NCBI RefSeq assembly: GCF_021117365.1 | Contig: NZ_CP088262.1 | Coordinates: forward strand, 3,846,501 to 3,910,500 | Length of the DNA: 64,000 nt | Reading direction: 5' to 3' | Source of the DNA: Nocardioides sp. cx-173 | Lineage (GTDB): Bacteria > Actinomycetota > Actinomycetes > Propionibacteriales > Nocardioidaceae | Shown: piece after piece, positions 18,018 through 26,110 of the stretch | How positions within the stretch are numbered: the first letter of the stretch is position 1 | Layout: every line of letters starts with the position of its first letter | Made by a program: the position numbers and the translations under genes | The notes under the pieces: model-generated | Databases searched by the model: none | Told to the model about the DNA's origin: nothing | What the model saw: only the letters and a program-made list of their open reading frames with translations

Positions 18018-18970
18018 GCGACGTGTTCAAGGTGATCGACCTCGTCACGGGCTACCAGCCCGCTGCCGCGCTCGTCGCGGCCGGGCGGCTGGGCGTCTAT
18101 GACTGCCTCGTCGACGGGCCGCTGTCCGCGTCGGCGGTCTCCGACGCCATCTCCGCCGACGCCGGCGCCACGCGCGCCCTCCTCGATGCGCTCGTCGGGG
18201 TCGAGCTGCTGACGGCGGACGGCTCCCGCTACGCCCTCACCTCCGCGGCCCGCCGGCTCGCCTCCGACGGCGACCTGCGTCTGGTCGCGGAGAAGGAGGC
18301 GTACTTCGCGCGGGTCTGGCTCTCGCTGGAGGACTCGGTGCGCACCGGAGTCCCGCAGCTCGCGCCCTGGGCTACCCGGCTCGCCACGGACCCCGAGCAG
18401 GCCCGGTCCTTCCTCGAGGCGCTCGTCGTCCTCGCCGAGACCACCGGCCCCGACCTCACGAGCCTCATCCCCACCGGCTCCCGCGTCGCCGACCTCGGCG
18501 GCGGTCTCGGTGCGTACGCCGCCCCGCTCGCCGCCGCGGGGCACACCGTCACGCTCGTGGACCTCCCCCCGGTCGCCGCCTGGGCGGCGTCGGTGCTGCC
18601 CGCCTCGGTCTCGGTCACCGCCGTCGACCTGCTCTCACCCGGCGCGGCCTCGACGGTCGGCACCGCGTCGTACGACGTCGCGCTGCTCTCGCACCTGCTC
18701 CACGACCTCACCGACGACGACGGTGCCACGGTCCTTCGCGTCGCCCACGAGGTCCTCGCCCCCGGCGGCCGGGTCGTCGTCTTCGAGCTCCCCGGCGACC
18801 CCCCCGGCGCCTTCGGCCCCCTCTTCGACCTGATGATGCACGTCGAGACCCCGGGCCGCGCCCGCCGGCTCTCCGAGCTGGTCGCGCTGGTCGAGCAGGC
18901 GGGATTCAGCAACGTGCACGTCTCCGCGAAGCACCCGCTGCCGCACGGCGTCGTAGTCGGGACACGCTGA
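18014..18970 (+). CDS. SAM-dependent O-methyltransferase, COMT-like
   Basis: A 318-residue methyltransferase with an N-terminal winged-helix dimerisation region (about residues 10-85) and a Rossmann SAM domain: D-L-G-G-G-L-G (about 159-165), V-D-L-P near 180 and L-S-H-L-L-H-D near 228. This layout belongs to small-molecule O-methyltransferases of secondary metabolism. It is the last gene of operon A (ATGA overlap with the oxidoreductase). A methyltransferase is odd in a purely degradative operon; it may cap a hydroxylated intermediate. Confidence 0.85.
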   Translation: MSDVFKVIDLVTGYQPAAALVAAGRLGVYDCLVDGPLSASAVSDAISADAGATRALLDALVGVELLTADGSRYALTSAARRLASDGDLRLVAEKEAYFARVWLSLEDSVRTGVPQLAPWATRLATDPEQARSFLEALVVLAETTGPDLTSLIPTGSRVADLGGGLGAYAAPLAAAGHTVTLVDLPPVAAWAASVLPASVSVTAVDLLSPGAASTVGTASYDVALLSHLLHDLTDDDGATVLRVAHEVLAPGGRVVVFELPGDPPGAFGPLFDLMMHVETPGRARRLSELVALVEQAGFSNVHVSAKHPLPHGVVVGTR

Positions 18971-19014
18971 CAGGCCTTCCGCCCAGATCGAGCTATGTGT
19001 GGCCGTCCCTCACC

Positions 19015-19020
19015 TAGCGT
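19015..19020 (+). promoter_or_regulatory. -10 element (TAGCGT), leaderless start
   Basis: TAGCGT lies 6 bp before the ATG at 19027. No Shine-Dalgarno is present. Same geometry as at 8537. Confidence 0.5.
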
Positions 19021-19026
19021 GTCCCC

Positions 19027-20301
19027 ATGACGTCGAATCAGTGGGCGCGAATCCGTGACGGCGTCATCGGAACCTTCCAGCCGTTGCTCGCCGAGGGACT
19101 CGAACCGGCGAACGGCACCATCCGGCTCAACGATGAGCACGCTGAGGTCACCTTCATGGCCAGCGGTGATCACCTCGACGACGATCTCTTACCCCAGGCT
19201 TGCCGTGCCGTCTTCGGGGAAACTCAGGCGGGCGACGTCCTAATGCTGTCGATTGCGCAGCGAAGTGGTTCGTGGGGCGGCCTCTGCACAGCGAGATACC
19301 GATCTCGGTGCCTGGTGCTTGATCCACCTGCGCAGGACATCGACGACGACACCGTTGTTGCCGTTCAGCTTCACTATTACGGCCTGTCCAGTTGGTCAGG
19401 TGAGCGAAGGCTGAACGAAGAACCGATCATCGAAGACGGCAAGGTCGTCGGATGGACGGCGCAACTGCGATGGGACGCCGGCACCACTGTTCCACTCGGT
19501 GATGGATACACGCTGAGGTTCTCCTCCGGACATACGGTCACCGGCCCCTACGATCGCCGGACCCTCACCGCACCCCTCGTCATCACGATCGAGTCCGAGG
19601 AGCGACGGCCGATTGGCGAGCACCTTGTTCGGCTGGACGCGGTCCATGCCCTCCTAGCCGTAGCGCACAAGGAGACGCCGCTAGCTTCAAGTGGAGGCGT
19701 GCGATTCGCACACACACAAGATGTTTATTGCTCGTTGTGGGAGCGAACGATGATCGGGCTTGGCCCGCCTGGCGACCTCACCCACGAGTTCCCGCACCTC
19801 GGGCTCGACAACATTGGAGGGATTCGGGGAGTTGCTAGCTGGGTTCGCCTCGTGCTCGAAGACCGTCGCGCGGTCGAGCCCTTAGTTCGGCACGCCCTTT
19901 CCTCAATTCAGACGCCTGAGTCGCGCATCCTGTCGACGGCCGCGGCTATGGAGTACTGGGTAGCCAGCAACGCCCGCTCGGCGCCTTGGGCGAAGAGGAA
20001 GACCGGGGAGGACCTACCCAGTGCTTTGACTCGGCACGTCGACTCCGCTTGGAACTCCTGGATCGGAGACTCAGATCAGTGGGTCAAGAACTTCTGGAAG
20101 GCCTATCTCGACCTGAAGCACTTCCGACCCAACACCCCGGATCCGAGTACGGTCCATGCTCTGGAGGTTTCAGGGAGGTGGCTCCTCACAGCCACCCTCC
20201 TCGATCACTGCCTGGGATCTCCAGACGCCAGCCGTCACCTCTTCTCGAAGGGGCTCGGATCCCTCGGACGGAACGTTCGCGAGGAGCTATGGGGACACTA
20301 G
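19027..20301 (+). CDS. Protein of unknown function (424 aa)
   Basis: I do not recognise this protein. It is soluble, with a Trp/Gly-containing N-terminal half that looks beta-rich (residues 1-~190) and a helical C-terminal half ending in a basic/hydrophobic helix (about 385-415, W-L-L-T-A-T-L-L-D-H). No membrane span, signal or catalytic motif is evident. Base composition and codon choice are clearly less GC-rich than in operons A-C (many A/T third positions), which suggests separate acquisition. It stands alone between operon A and a convergent HEPN-like gene. A two-part sensor plus helical effector layout would suit a defence protein, but this is a guess. Confidence 0.7.
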   Translation: MTSNQWARIRDGVIGTFQPLLAEGLEPANGTIRLNDEHAEVTFMASGDHLDDDLLPQACRAVFGETQAGDVLMLSIAQRSGSWGGLCTARYRSRCLVLDPPAQDIDDDTVVAVQLHYYGLSSWSGERRLNEEPIIEDGKVVGWTAQLRWDAGTTVPLGDGYTLRFSSGHTVTGPYDRRTLTAPLVITIESEERRPIGEHLVRLDAVHALLAVAHKETPLASSGGVRFAHTQDVYCSLWERTMIGLGPPGDLTHEFPHLGLDNIGGIRGVASWVRLVLEDRRAVEPLVRHALSSIQTPESRILSTAAAMEYWVASNARSAPWAKRKTGEDLPSALTRHVDSAWNSWIGDSDQWVKNFWKAYLDLKHFRPNTPDPSTVHALEVSGRWLLTATLLDHCLGSPDASRHLFSKGLGSLGRNVREELWGH

Positions 20302-20442
20302 ATCCGGAGCCGGCCCCGAATCGGACGATTCTCAGACTCGGAGTCGGACGGGATACGCCGCCTGCTTACGTGTAGCGAAGCGGAATCGACCATGCCATCG
20401 CCATTCGTCGCGGCATCTCAGGGATACGCGTACCAGTAGAAC

Positions 20443-20910
20443 TCAGACCCACTGCTCAGGTGGCTTGATCGCGTTCCACGCTGTCGTGCTCAGCTCGTCG
20501 GCAAGCGCTTGAAGGTCGTGAGCGATCTGGTCGAGTTCGGCCATCGTCCAGTCGCGGGTCTCTTCTCGATTTCGGTACCAGCGTTGGCCAGTCACGTGAC
20601 CTGGCTTCGTCGAGTTCTTCCTAATCCACGTCGAGTGCACAACGCGATCTCGAAGCTTCATGGTCTTACTGATTCGGGACAGCAAGTCACGGAGCGCAAC
20701 CTCGTGCCCATCGTGGATTACCACCCCACGGGCAAGCACCTGCTTGATCATCTTGATCAGGGCCGAGTACCACTGGCCCTGGGTCGCAGTGAGGTCGTCA
20801 GTGTCGGCTAACTCCATGTAAGCAATCTCCAACTGGTACTCCAGCCAGGTCGAACGGTGGCAGATAGCGCCGACTCTGCGATGAGTCTCGTCCAGCCAGT
20901 CCGTGCCCAC
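20443..20910 (-). CDS. Small HEPN-like protein (unknown function)
   Basis: About 155 residues, all-helical in appearance. It contains R-D-R-V-V-H-S-T-W (about residues 92-100), which fits the R-x4-H core of HEPN ribonuclease-like domains. The GTG at 20910 was chosen because the frame upstream overlaps the divergent methyltransferase gene and lacks similar character; no good Shine-Dalgarno is seen, so the start is uncertain. Codon use is lower in GC, like its convergent neighbour 19027-20301. The 141-bp gap between them holds nothing I recognise. HEPN proteins often act as toxins or antiphage RNases; a role here is unproven. Confidence 0.6.
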   Translation of the reverse strand: MGTDWLDETHRRVGAICHRSTWLEYQLEIAYMELADTDDLTATQGQWYSALIKMIKQVLARGVVIHDGHEVALRDLLSRISKTMKLRDRVVHSTWIRKNSTKPGHVTGQRWYRNREETRDWTMAELDQIAHDLQALADELSTTAWNAIKPPEQWV

Positions 20911-21060
20911 GAGGTCGACGGTACCGCTGGGTCTGACACTCGGCCGCCATGCGCGTGGTAACGCAGCCTCCGCGCGCCCGCGTCCTACCACCGCGAGCCG
21001 CACACACTCTTCTGCCGAGAGTCGGGTAACGGCATGAGGAACTTTTCGGTGGCGGGCCGT

Positions 21061-21066
21061 TAGCCT
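21061..21066 (+). promoter_or_regulatory. -10 element (TAGCCT), leaderless start
   Basis: TAGCCT lies 6 bp before the GTG at 21073, with no ribosome-binding site. Confidence 0.5.
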
Positions 21067-21072
21067 GCCGTC

Positions 21073-21681
21073 GTGGATCTCCGCTCGGTGCGCGACGCCT
21101 ACTCGTCGAAATCGCAGCAGTACGTCGACCTGTTCGACGGGGACTGGGACGCGGACAAGGCCGACGCGACGTTCATCCGGCGGCACCTCGCCGGTAGCGA
21201 AGGCCCCGTGCTCGACCTCGGCTGCGGACCCGGGCACTGGACTGCCGATCTGCACCAGCGCGGCGTCCAAGTCACCGGCATTGACGTGGTGCCGGAGTTC
21301 ATCAGCCATGCTCGCGCCAACCATCCCGGCCCGGAATTCCGACTGGACTCAATGACCGACCTGAACCTAGCGGCCAACTCCATAGCAGGCATCCTCAGTT
21401 GGTACTCAACGATCCACGTTCCCCCGGCAGACCTGGACGGCGTGCTCGCCGAGTTCCGCCGCCTCCTTGCCCCGTCCGGCACGCTGGTCCTCGGGTTCTT
21501 TGACAGTGACGACGAGGTCGCCTCGTTCGACCACGCTGTCCACACCGCGTACCGCTGGCCGTGTGACCTGATGGTGCGACGCGTTACCGAGGCTGGATTC
21601 GCCGAGGTGGAGCGCCTACAACGGGAGTTCGCGGAGCGCCCGGGTCGGAAGTACGCCGCCGTCGCCGCGCGGGCAGTTTGA
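21073..21681 (+). CDS. Class I SAM-dependent methyltransferase
   Basis: A 202-residue methyltransferase with the full motif I L-D-L-G-C-G-P-G (about residues 47-54), an acidic motif near 70 (G-I-D-V-V-P) and a motif around 110 (I-L-S-W-Y-S-T-I-H). It resembles stand-alone UbiE/Methyltransf_11 proteins acting on small molecules; the substrate cannot be given. GTG start with a leaderless -10. It is monocistronic, divergent from the HEPN-like gene, and convergent with the HNH gene. Confidence 0.85.
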   Translation: MDLRSVRDAYSSKSQQYVDLFDGDWDADKADATFIRRHLAGSEGPVLDLGCGPGHWTADLHQRGVQVTGIDVVPEFISHARANHPGPEFRLDSMTDLNLAANSIAGILSWYSTIHVPPADLDGVLAEFRRLLAPSGTLVLGFFDSDDEVASFDHAVHTAYRWPCDLMVRRVTEAGFAEVERLQREFAERPGRKYAAVAARAV

Positions 21682-21802
21682 AACCGGACGAACGTCGCCG
21701 CGAAGTGCTACTTCGCCAACGGAGTGATGCCCATGCCACCCTGCGGGCCCGCCCGCTCATGCCGCGATCCGCGCGCTGTCATGCCGAGATCAGGGCGGTT
21801 GG

Positions 21803-21855
21803 AAATAGTGCGGTGGATTGCACGTACCAGGCGCGTGCGATCAACCGCGCTCTTT
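21803..21855. repeat. Imperfect inverted repeat between convergent genes
   Basis: Two 21-bp arms (21803-21823 and 21835-21855) match in 17 positions around an 11-bp centre. It lies in the 243-bp gap between the methyltransferase and the HNH gene, which converge. It may serve as a bidirectional terminator or be the fossil end of an insertion. No gene is visible in the gap. Confidence 0.5.
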
Positions 21856-21924
21856 CGTGATCCGCCCGGACACGCCGCGGTCCGCGCGCGTTGGACGTGC
21901 CCCTTCCCACCGCTAACGCAGCAC

Positions 21925-23214
21925 CTACGCGCCCAGCACCCACCGCCCCGGGGCGACCTGGCGGAAGGCGGGGCGGGGTGAGGCGAGGAGGGGTGGCGAG
22001 GTCGACCGGTACTCGTGGCCAGTCGGGGTGGTGATGTCGACGGCGTGGCGGTCGGGGCCGGGGCGGGGCTGGTGGTGCCAGCCGGGCGACTCCTTGGTGT
22101 AGTTGCACGACTCGCAGAGGCCCTGGCCGTCGGCGGCGGAGGTGGGGCCGCCGGAGGCGGCGCGGACCACGTGGTCGGTGTGGCGGATCGGGGCGTTGCA
22201 CCAGGGCCTGCGGCACCACTGGTCGCGCAACCGGACGAACGAGGCGAGCGCTCGGGGGAAGACCCGACGGCGCGAGTCCATCGCGACGAGCTCGCCGGTG
22301 CCGGGCCGGGCGTAGAGGCGGCGGACCCAGGTGCGCTGGTGGGCGTCGAGGTTGCGGAGCACGAGCTCGCGGGCGAGGTCGGCGGGGATCGGTCCGTGGT
22401 CGACGAGGCCGGCCGGGTCATGGGCGCCGGCGAGGAGCGTCCGGTCGCTCATGACGACCCCGATCGCGACCGGGACGACCGGGCGCCCGGCGTCGTCGGC
22501 CGCGCACCCGGTGACGCGGGCGACGAGCGCATCGGCCATCACCTGCCCGCGGCCGCGCGGGTCGCCGGCGGCCCGGGCCCGGTCGGCCTCGGCGCAGAGG
22601 GCGGCGTACGCCGCGACGCCGTCGGCGACGGGCAGCAGCGCCGTCAGGTAGACCATCGTGTCGGGCGCGGGCCGGATGGTGACGCCGCGCCCGGACTCGG
22701 CCCGGCGGCGGCGCTCGGCCACGGAGGCCGGGTCGAGGCGGGCGGCCAGCGAGCGCAGCCGGCCGAGCACCTCGCGGTCCGAGCACGCCTCGAAGGCGTC
22801 GGGGTCGGCGGCGATCGCGCGGTCAACCTCGGCCCGATCCTCGAGGGAGAGGCAGGCGGTCTCGCGCGCGACGTTCATGACCCGCCACTCGGTGACGCGG
22901 CCGGCACGGAACGCCGCCATGGTGTGCGGCAGCTCGCCGGCGACCAGCGCGAGCCCGAGGTGCTGACGGCCGCGGTGCGGCGACTCGCGCCGCGCGAGCG
23001 CGACCTCGGCCGCGACGCTGCGCGGGTCGTCGCGGCTCTCCGCATAGGCCGTGGTCAGTCGCTGCTGCCGCGCCTGGGCGGCACAGACCAGCGTCTCGAG
23101 CGCGCGGATCTCGTCGACCTGATCGACGGGGTCGTCCGCGAGCGGAGCCTCCGCGAGCACGCCGGCGAGCCCCACCACAACGGTGGAGTCGATAGGATCG
23201 TTGACCTCGAACAT
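21925..23214 (-). CDS. DUF222/HNH endonuclease-domain protein (13E12-type repeat family)
   Basis: A 429-residue protein with an N-terminal DUF222 region (about residues 40-310) and a C-terminal HNH nuclease motif: C-R-R-P-W-C-N near 340, H-T-D-H-V near 350, then C-E-S-C-N for the zinc site near 372. This family is present in many copies in Nocardioides and mycobacterial genomes, and its function is unsettled. The ATG at 23214 was preferred because a TATAAT box lies 7 bp upstream. GC-rich, unlike its two left-hand neighbours. Not evidently part of the catabolic operons. Confidence 0.9.
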   Translation of the reverse strand: MFEVNDPIDSTVVVGLAGVLAEAPLADDPVDQVDEIRALETLVCAAQARQQRLTTAYAESRDDPRSVAAEVALARRESPHRGRQHLGLALVAGELPHTMAAFRAGRVTEWRVMNVARETACLSLEDRAEVDRAIAADPDAFEACSDREVLGRLRSLAARLDPASVAERRRRAESGRGVTIRPAPDTMVYLTALLPVADGVAAYAALCAEADRARAAGDPRGRGQVMADALVARVTGCAADDAGRPVVPVAIGVVMSDRTLLAGAHDPAGLVDHGPIPADLARELVLRNLDAHQRTWVRRLYARPGTGELVAMDSRRRVFPRALASFVRLRDQWCRRPWCNAPIRHTDHVVRAASGGPTSAADGQGLCESCNYTKESPGWHHQPRPGPDRHAVDITTPTGHEYRSTSPPLLASPRPAFRQVAPGRWVLGA

Positions 23215-23221
23215 GTGTTCG

Positions 23222-23250
23222 ATTATACGCGACGGCGGCCGGCCCGGCAA
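23222..23250 (-). promoter_or_regulatory. Near-consensus promoter of the HNH gene
   Basis: On the minus strand TTGCCG (23245-23250), a 17-bp spacer and a perfect TATAAT (23222-23227) end 7 bp before the ATG. This is the strongest sigma-A-like promoter in the window and implies a leaderless mRNA. Confidence 0.75.
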
Positions 23251-23277
23251 GTGCGTGTGGACTGTGCGCTGCGACGT

Positions 23278-23796
23278 CTAAAGCTGCAGGTCGGCCAGCG
23301 CCCGGAACTTGCGGTCCTGGTAGACCAACGGCGCCTTGACGCGGCGGGCCACCTGCTCGACGTGGACGACCAGCAGCAGGTGGTCGCCGAGCACGGGCCG
23401 CTGGGCAACGCGGCCGACGAGGACGCCCATCGCGTCGATGATGACCGGGGCGGCCGGGAAGTCCGGGTCGAGGTCGACGTGGTCGAACTTGTCGTCGCCC
23501 TTGCCCGCGAAGACCACCGCGGCCTCGCTGTGGTGGTCGGCGAGGAGGTTGATGGCGACCCGGTCGGCCCGGAGGAAGTGGTCGTAGGAGCGCGAGGTGG
23601 CGCCGACGAGGACGCCGACGAGCGGGGGCTCGACGGAGATGTTGACGAAGCTGCTGGCGGTGAAGCCGACCGGTCCGTCGCTGGTGTGGGCGGCGACGAT
23701 CGTCACCGGCGCGGGCACCCGGGCGATCGTACGGCGCAGCTCGTCGGCGTCCACGCGGTGCACGAGCTCCACCTCGAGCCGGTCGTCGGTGGTCAC
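23278..23796 (-). CDS. Flavin reductase (HpaC-like), probable partner of the HpaB-type monooxygenase
   Basis: A 172-residue flavin-reductase-like protein: V-P-A-P-V-T-I-V-A-A near residue 28, the F-T-A-S-S-F-V-N-I-S-V-E-P-P-L-V flavin-binding block near 45-60 and N-L-L-A-D-H near 84. Such proteins use NADH to make free FADH2/FMNH2 for a separate oxygenase. The only two-component oxygenase nearby is 30716-32131 in the same operon. The GTG overlaps the amidohydrolase stop (GTGA). It is the last gene of operon B, followed by an unrelated gene. Confidence 0.88.
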   Translation of the reverse strand: MTTDDRLEVELVHRVDADELRRTIARVPAPVTIVAAHTSDGPVGFTASSFVNISVEPPLVGVLVGATSRSYDHFLRADRVAINLLADHHSEAAVVFAGKGDDKFDHVDLDPDFPAAPVIIDAMGVLVGRVAQRPVLGDHLLLVVHVEQVARRVKAPLVYQDRKFRALADLQL

Positions 23797-25247
23797 GGCA
23801 GCAGCCGCTCGTCGGGCCAGGGCTCAGCGCGCAGGGCGGCGAGGGCCGGGGCGGCGCGGTCGACGTCGCGGGCCGCGGCGGCGCGGGCGGGTGCGGCCTG
23901 GTCGTGCCAGGCGGCGCACAGCTCGCGGAAGCGCTCCTCCGCGGCGGCCACGTCGAGGCCGGGGAACCCGCGGTCGCGGTAGACCCAGCGCCCGGCGACC
24001 ATCACGTCAGTGACGTCCGCTGCCCGGGCCGCGGTGAGCACCTGGTTGGCGAGGTCGTTGGGTGGCAGGAACGCACGGGCCCCGAGGTCCAGGACCGCGA
24101 GGTCGGCGGCGTACCCGGGCGCGATCCGCCCGACGTCATCCCACCCGCAGGCGGCGGCACCACCGGCGGTCGCCGCCGTCAGCACCTCCTCCACCGTCAG
24201 CCACGAGGAGGCCGGCCGCGTCGACGTCCGCGACATCAGCGCGGTGAGCCGGGCGGCGTCGAGGACGTCGAGGGCGTCCGCGGAGTTCGCCCCGTCGGTG
24301 CCGACGGCGAGCGTCACCCCGGCCTCGAGCAGGGCGCGGGTGTCGGCGGTGCCGGAGCCCAGCCGCAGGTTGGAGCCCGGTACGGCGACCGCGACCGAGC
24401 CGGTCGCGCCGAGCAGTCCCCGGTCCTCGGCGGAGAGCCAGATCGCGTGCGCCGCCGTCAGCCGCGGCCCGAGGACCCCCTGCCGGGCGAGCTCGGAGGT
24501 GATGGACCGCCCGAAGCGGGCCGCACCGCTGAGTGCCTGGGGCTTGGACTCCGCCAGGTGCGTGTGCACCCGGAGGTCGTGCTCGTCGGCGAGCGCCAGG
24601 AGCCCCGCGACCAGCTCGGGCGTGCAGTGGGCGAGGATCGTGGGCGCGACCGCGGGAGCCACGAGCGGTGGGAAGGACTGCGCCGCGAACTCGCGACACC
24701 GGGCCACGACCGTCTCGGCCCGTACGCCGCCGGTGGGAACCCCGCAGCACCCGCCGATCGCCGGCACCGCCTCGTGCACGGAGCGGTCCGCCACCATCGG
24801 CGCGAGGACGACGCGCAGCCCGGCGCGGGCGTAGCCGCGGACGGCGGCCGCGAGCCCGGCGAGGTCGGGTCCGCCGGCCTGGGCCATCAGGTCGAAGGCG
24901 CCGGTCGCGCCGGAGGCGATCATCTCCGTGGCGGCCAGCAGCGCACACAGCTCGGCGAGCTCCTCGCTGCGCGCGCCGGACATCCAGCCGCCGTTGAGCA
25001 GCGAGTCCTCGAGGGTCCAGGTGCGAGACGCGCCCCGCGCCGGGAGGGTGTGTGAGTGGGTATGGGCGTTGACCAGGCCGGGCATGACGAGCCGGCCCTC
25101 GAGCGAGACCCGCGCGGCGTCGAGGCGCTCGGCGCCCTCGAGCCGGCCGACCTCGACGACGCAGCCGTCCTCGACGAGCACGTCGGCGACGCTGGGCACC
25201 CAGGCCGGTCCGGTCAGCACGACGCCACCGGTCAGCAGCGTCCTCAC
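23793..25247 (-). CDS. Amidohydrolase, deaminase-like (third ATZ/TRZ-type copy)
   Basis: A 484-residue metal-dependent hydrolase with N-A-H-T-H-S-H near residue 65, H-T-H-L-A-E-S near 233, A-A-H-A-I-W-L near 267 and G-T-D-G-A-N-S near 318. These give the metal-binding His, the second-shell Glu and the catalytic Asp of the family. It is more distant from the other two amidohydrolases than they are from each other. GTG 25247 overlaps the deacetylase stop. It probably acts on an amino or cyclic-amide group of a heterocycle; the substrate is not determinable. Confidence 0.88.
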   Translation of the reverse strand: MRTLLTGGVVLTGPAWVPSVADVLVEDGCVVEVGRLEGAERLDAARVSLEGRLVMPGLVNAHTHSHTLPARGASRTWTLEDSLLNGGWMSGARSEELAELCALLAATEMIASGATGAFDLMAQAGGPDLAGLAAAVRGYARAGLRVVLAPMVADRSVHEAVPAIGGCCGVPTGGVRAETVVARCREFAAQSFPPLVAPAVAPTILAHCTPELVAGLLALADEHDLRVHTHLAESKPQALSGAARFGRSITSELARQGVLGPRLTAAHAIWLSAEDRGLLGATGSVAVAVPGSNLRLGSGTADTRALLEAGVTLAVGTDGANSADALDVLDAARLTALMSRTSTRPASSWLTVEEVLTAATAGGAAACGWDDVGRIAPGYAADLAVLDLGARAFLPPNDLANQVLTAARAADVTDVMVAGRWVYRDRGFPGLDVAAAEERFRELCAAWHDQAAPARAAAARDVDRAAPALAALRAEPWPDERLLP

Positions 25248-26110
25248 GGCGCGTGCTCCTCGCGCCAGTGCCGGGCGACCGCTGCGCGCGTCGTGACCCA
25301 CACGTCCTCGTGGGCCACGACGTGGTCGAGGAAGCGCGCCAGACCGGCCGCGCGGGCCGGATGGCCGGTCAGCCGCGGGTGCACCGAGACGACGAGCATT
25401 CCCCCGCCCTCGGCGTACAGCACGTCGAAGGCGTCGCGTAGGTAGACGAATGCGTCCTCCGAGGTCGACCACCAGCCCTTGGCGTACTTGTTGTCGTTGT
25501 TGGAGAACGTGTGCGGGATGACGAGGTGGCGCTGTCCGGCGACCGCGACCCAGTACGGCAGCTCGTCGTCGTAGGCGTCGGAGTCGTAGGCGAGCCCGTG
25601 CTCGACCAGCAGCCGCCGGGTCTGCGCCGAGGGGGCGTAGCGGCAGTACCAGCCCTCGGGCGGGGCTCCCCACGACCGGGTCAGCGACGCCACCGCGGCC
25701 GTGATCGCGGCGCGCTCCTCGTCGACGTCCATCAGGTAGTGCTTGTCGAAGCCGAGCCCGTGCGCCATGAGGTCCCATCCCGCGCTCCGGGCCGCGGGCG
25801 CGATGAGGGGGTTGGCCTCGAGCGCGAGCGCGCAGGCGGACAGGGTGGCGGGCAGGCCACGCTCGGTGAGCAGCCGGTGCACGCGCCAGAAGCCGACCCG
25901 GCTGCCGTAGTCCATCATCGACTCGGCCGCGAGGTCGCGGCCCGGCACGTCGCCCCCCGCGGCGCCGGCGTCGGTCAGCGGCCACTCCCCCCGCTCGGCG
26001 CCCTCCTCGACGCTGACCGCGATGTTGACGGCGAGGCGCGCCCCCTCCGGCCACCGCGGGTCGGGGCGGTCGCGGCCGTAGCCGACCAGGTCCCGCTCAG
26101 CGCCCACCAT
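25244..26110 (-). CDS. PuuE-type polysaccharide-deacetylase-fold hydrolase (allantoinase-like)
   Basis: A 288-residue protein from ATG 26110, which has GGGGAGG upstream within the end of the FMO gene. It has the PuuE hallmarks: G-Y-G-R-D-R-P-D-P-R-W-P near the N-terminus, D-Y-G-S-R-V-G-F-W-R near 68, A-H-G-L-G-F-D-K-H near 118 and V-S-V-H-P-R-L-T-G-H-P near 237. PuuE proteins are metal-independent allantoinases that open cyclic ureides. Here it would cleave a ring produced by the oxidative steps. Purine-pathway partners such as uricase are absent, so a related cyclic amide is more likely than allantoin. Confidence 0.87.
   Translation of the reverse strand: MVGAERDLVGYGRDRPDPRWPEGARLAVNIAVSVEEGAERGEWPLTDAGAAGGDVPGRDLAAESMMDYGSRVGFWRVHRLLTERGLPATLSACALALEANPLIAPAARSAGWDLMAHGLGFDKHYLMDVDEERAAITAAVASLTRSWGAPPEGWYCRYAPSAQTRRLLVEHGLAYDSDAYDDELPYWVAVAGQRHLVIPHTFSNNDNKYAKGWWSTSEDAFVYLRDAFDVLYAEGGGMLVVSVHPRLTGHPARAAGLARFLDHVVAHEDVWVTTRAAVARHWREEHAP

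Noticed and set aside
19027..20301. ApeA-type antiphage protein
   Set aside because: The C-terminus has R-P-N-T-P-D but no R-x4-6-H motif, and the N-terminus could not be matched.
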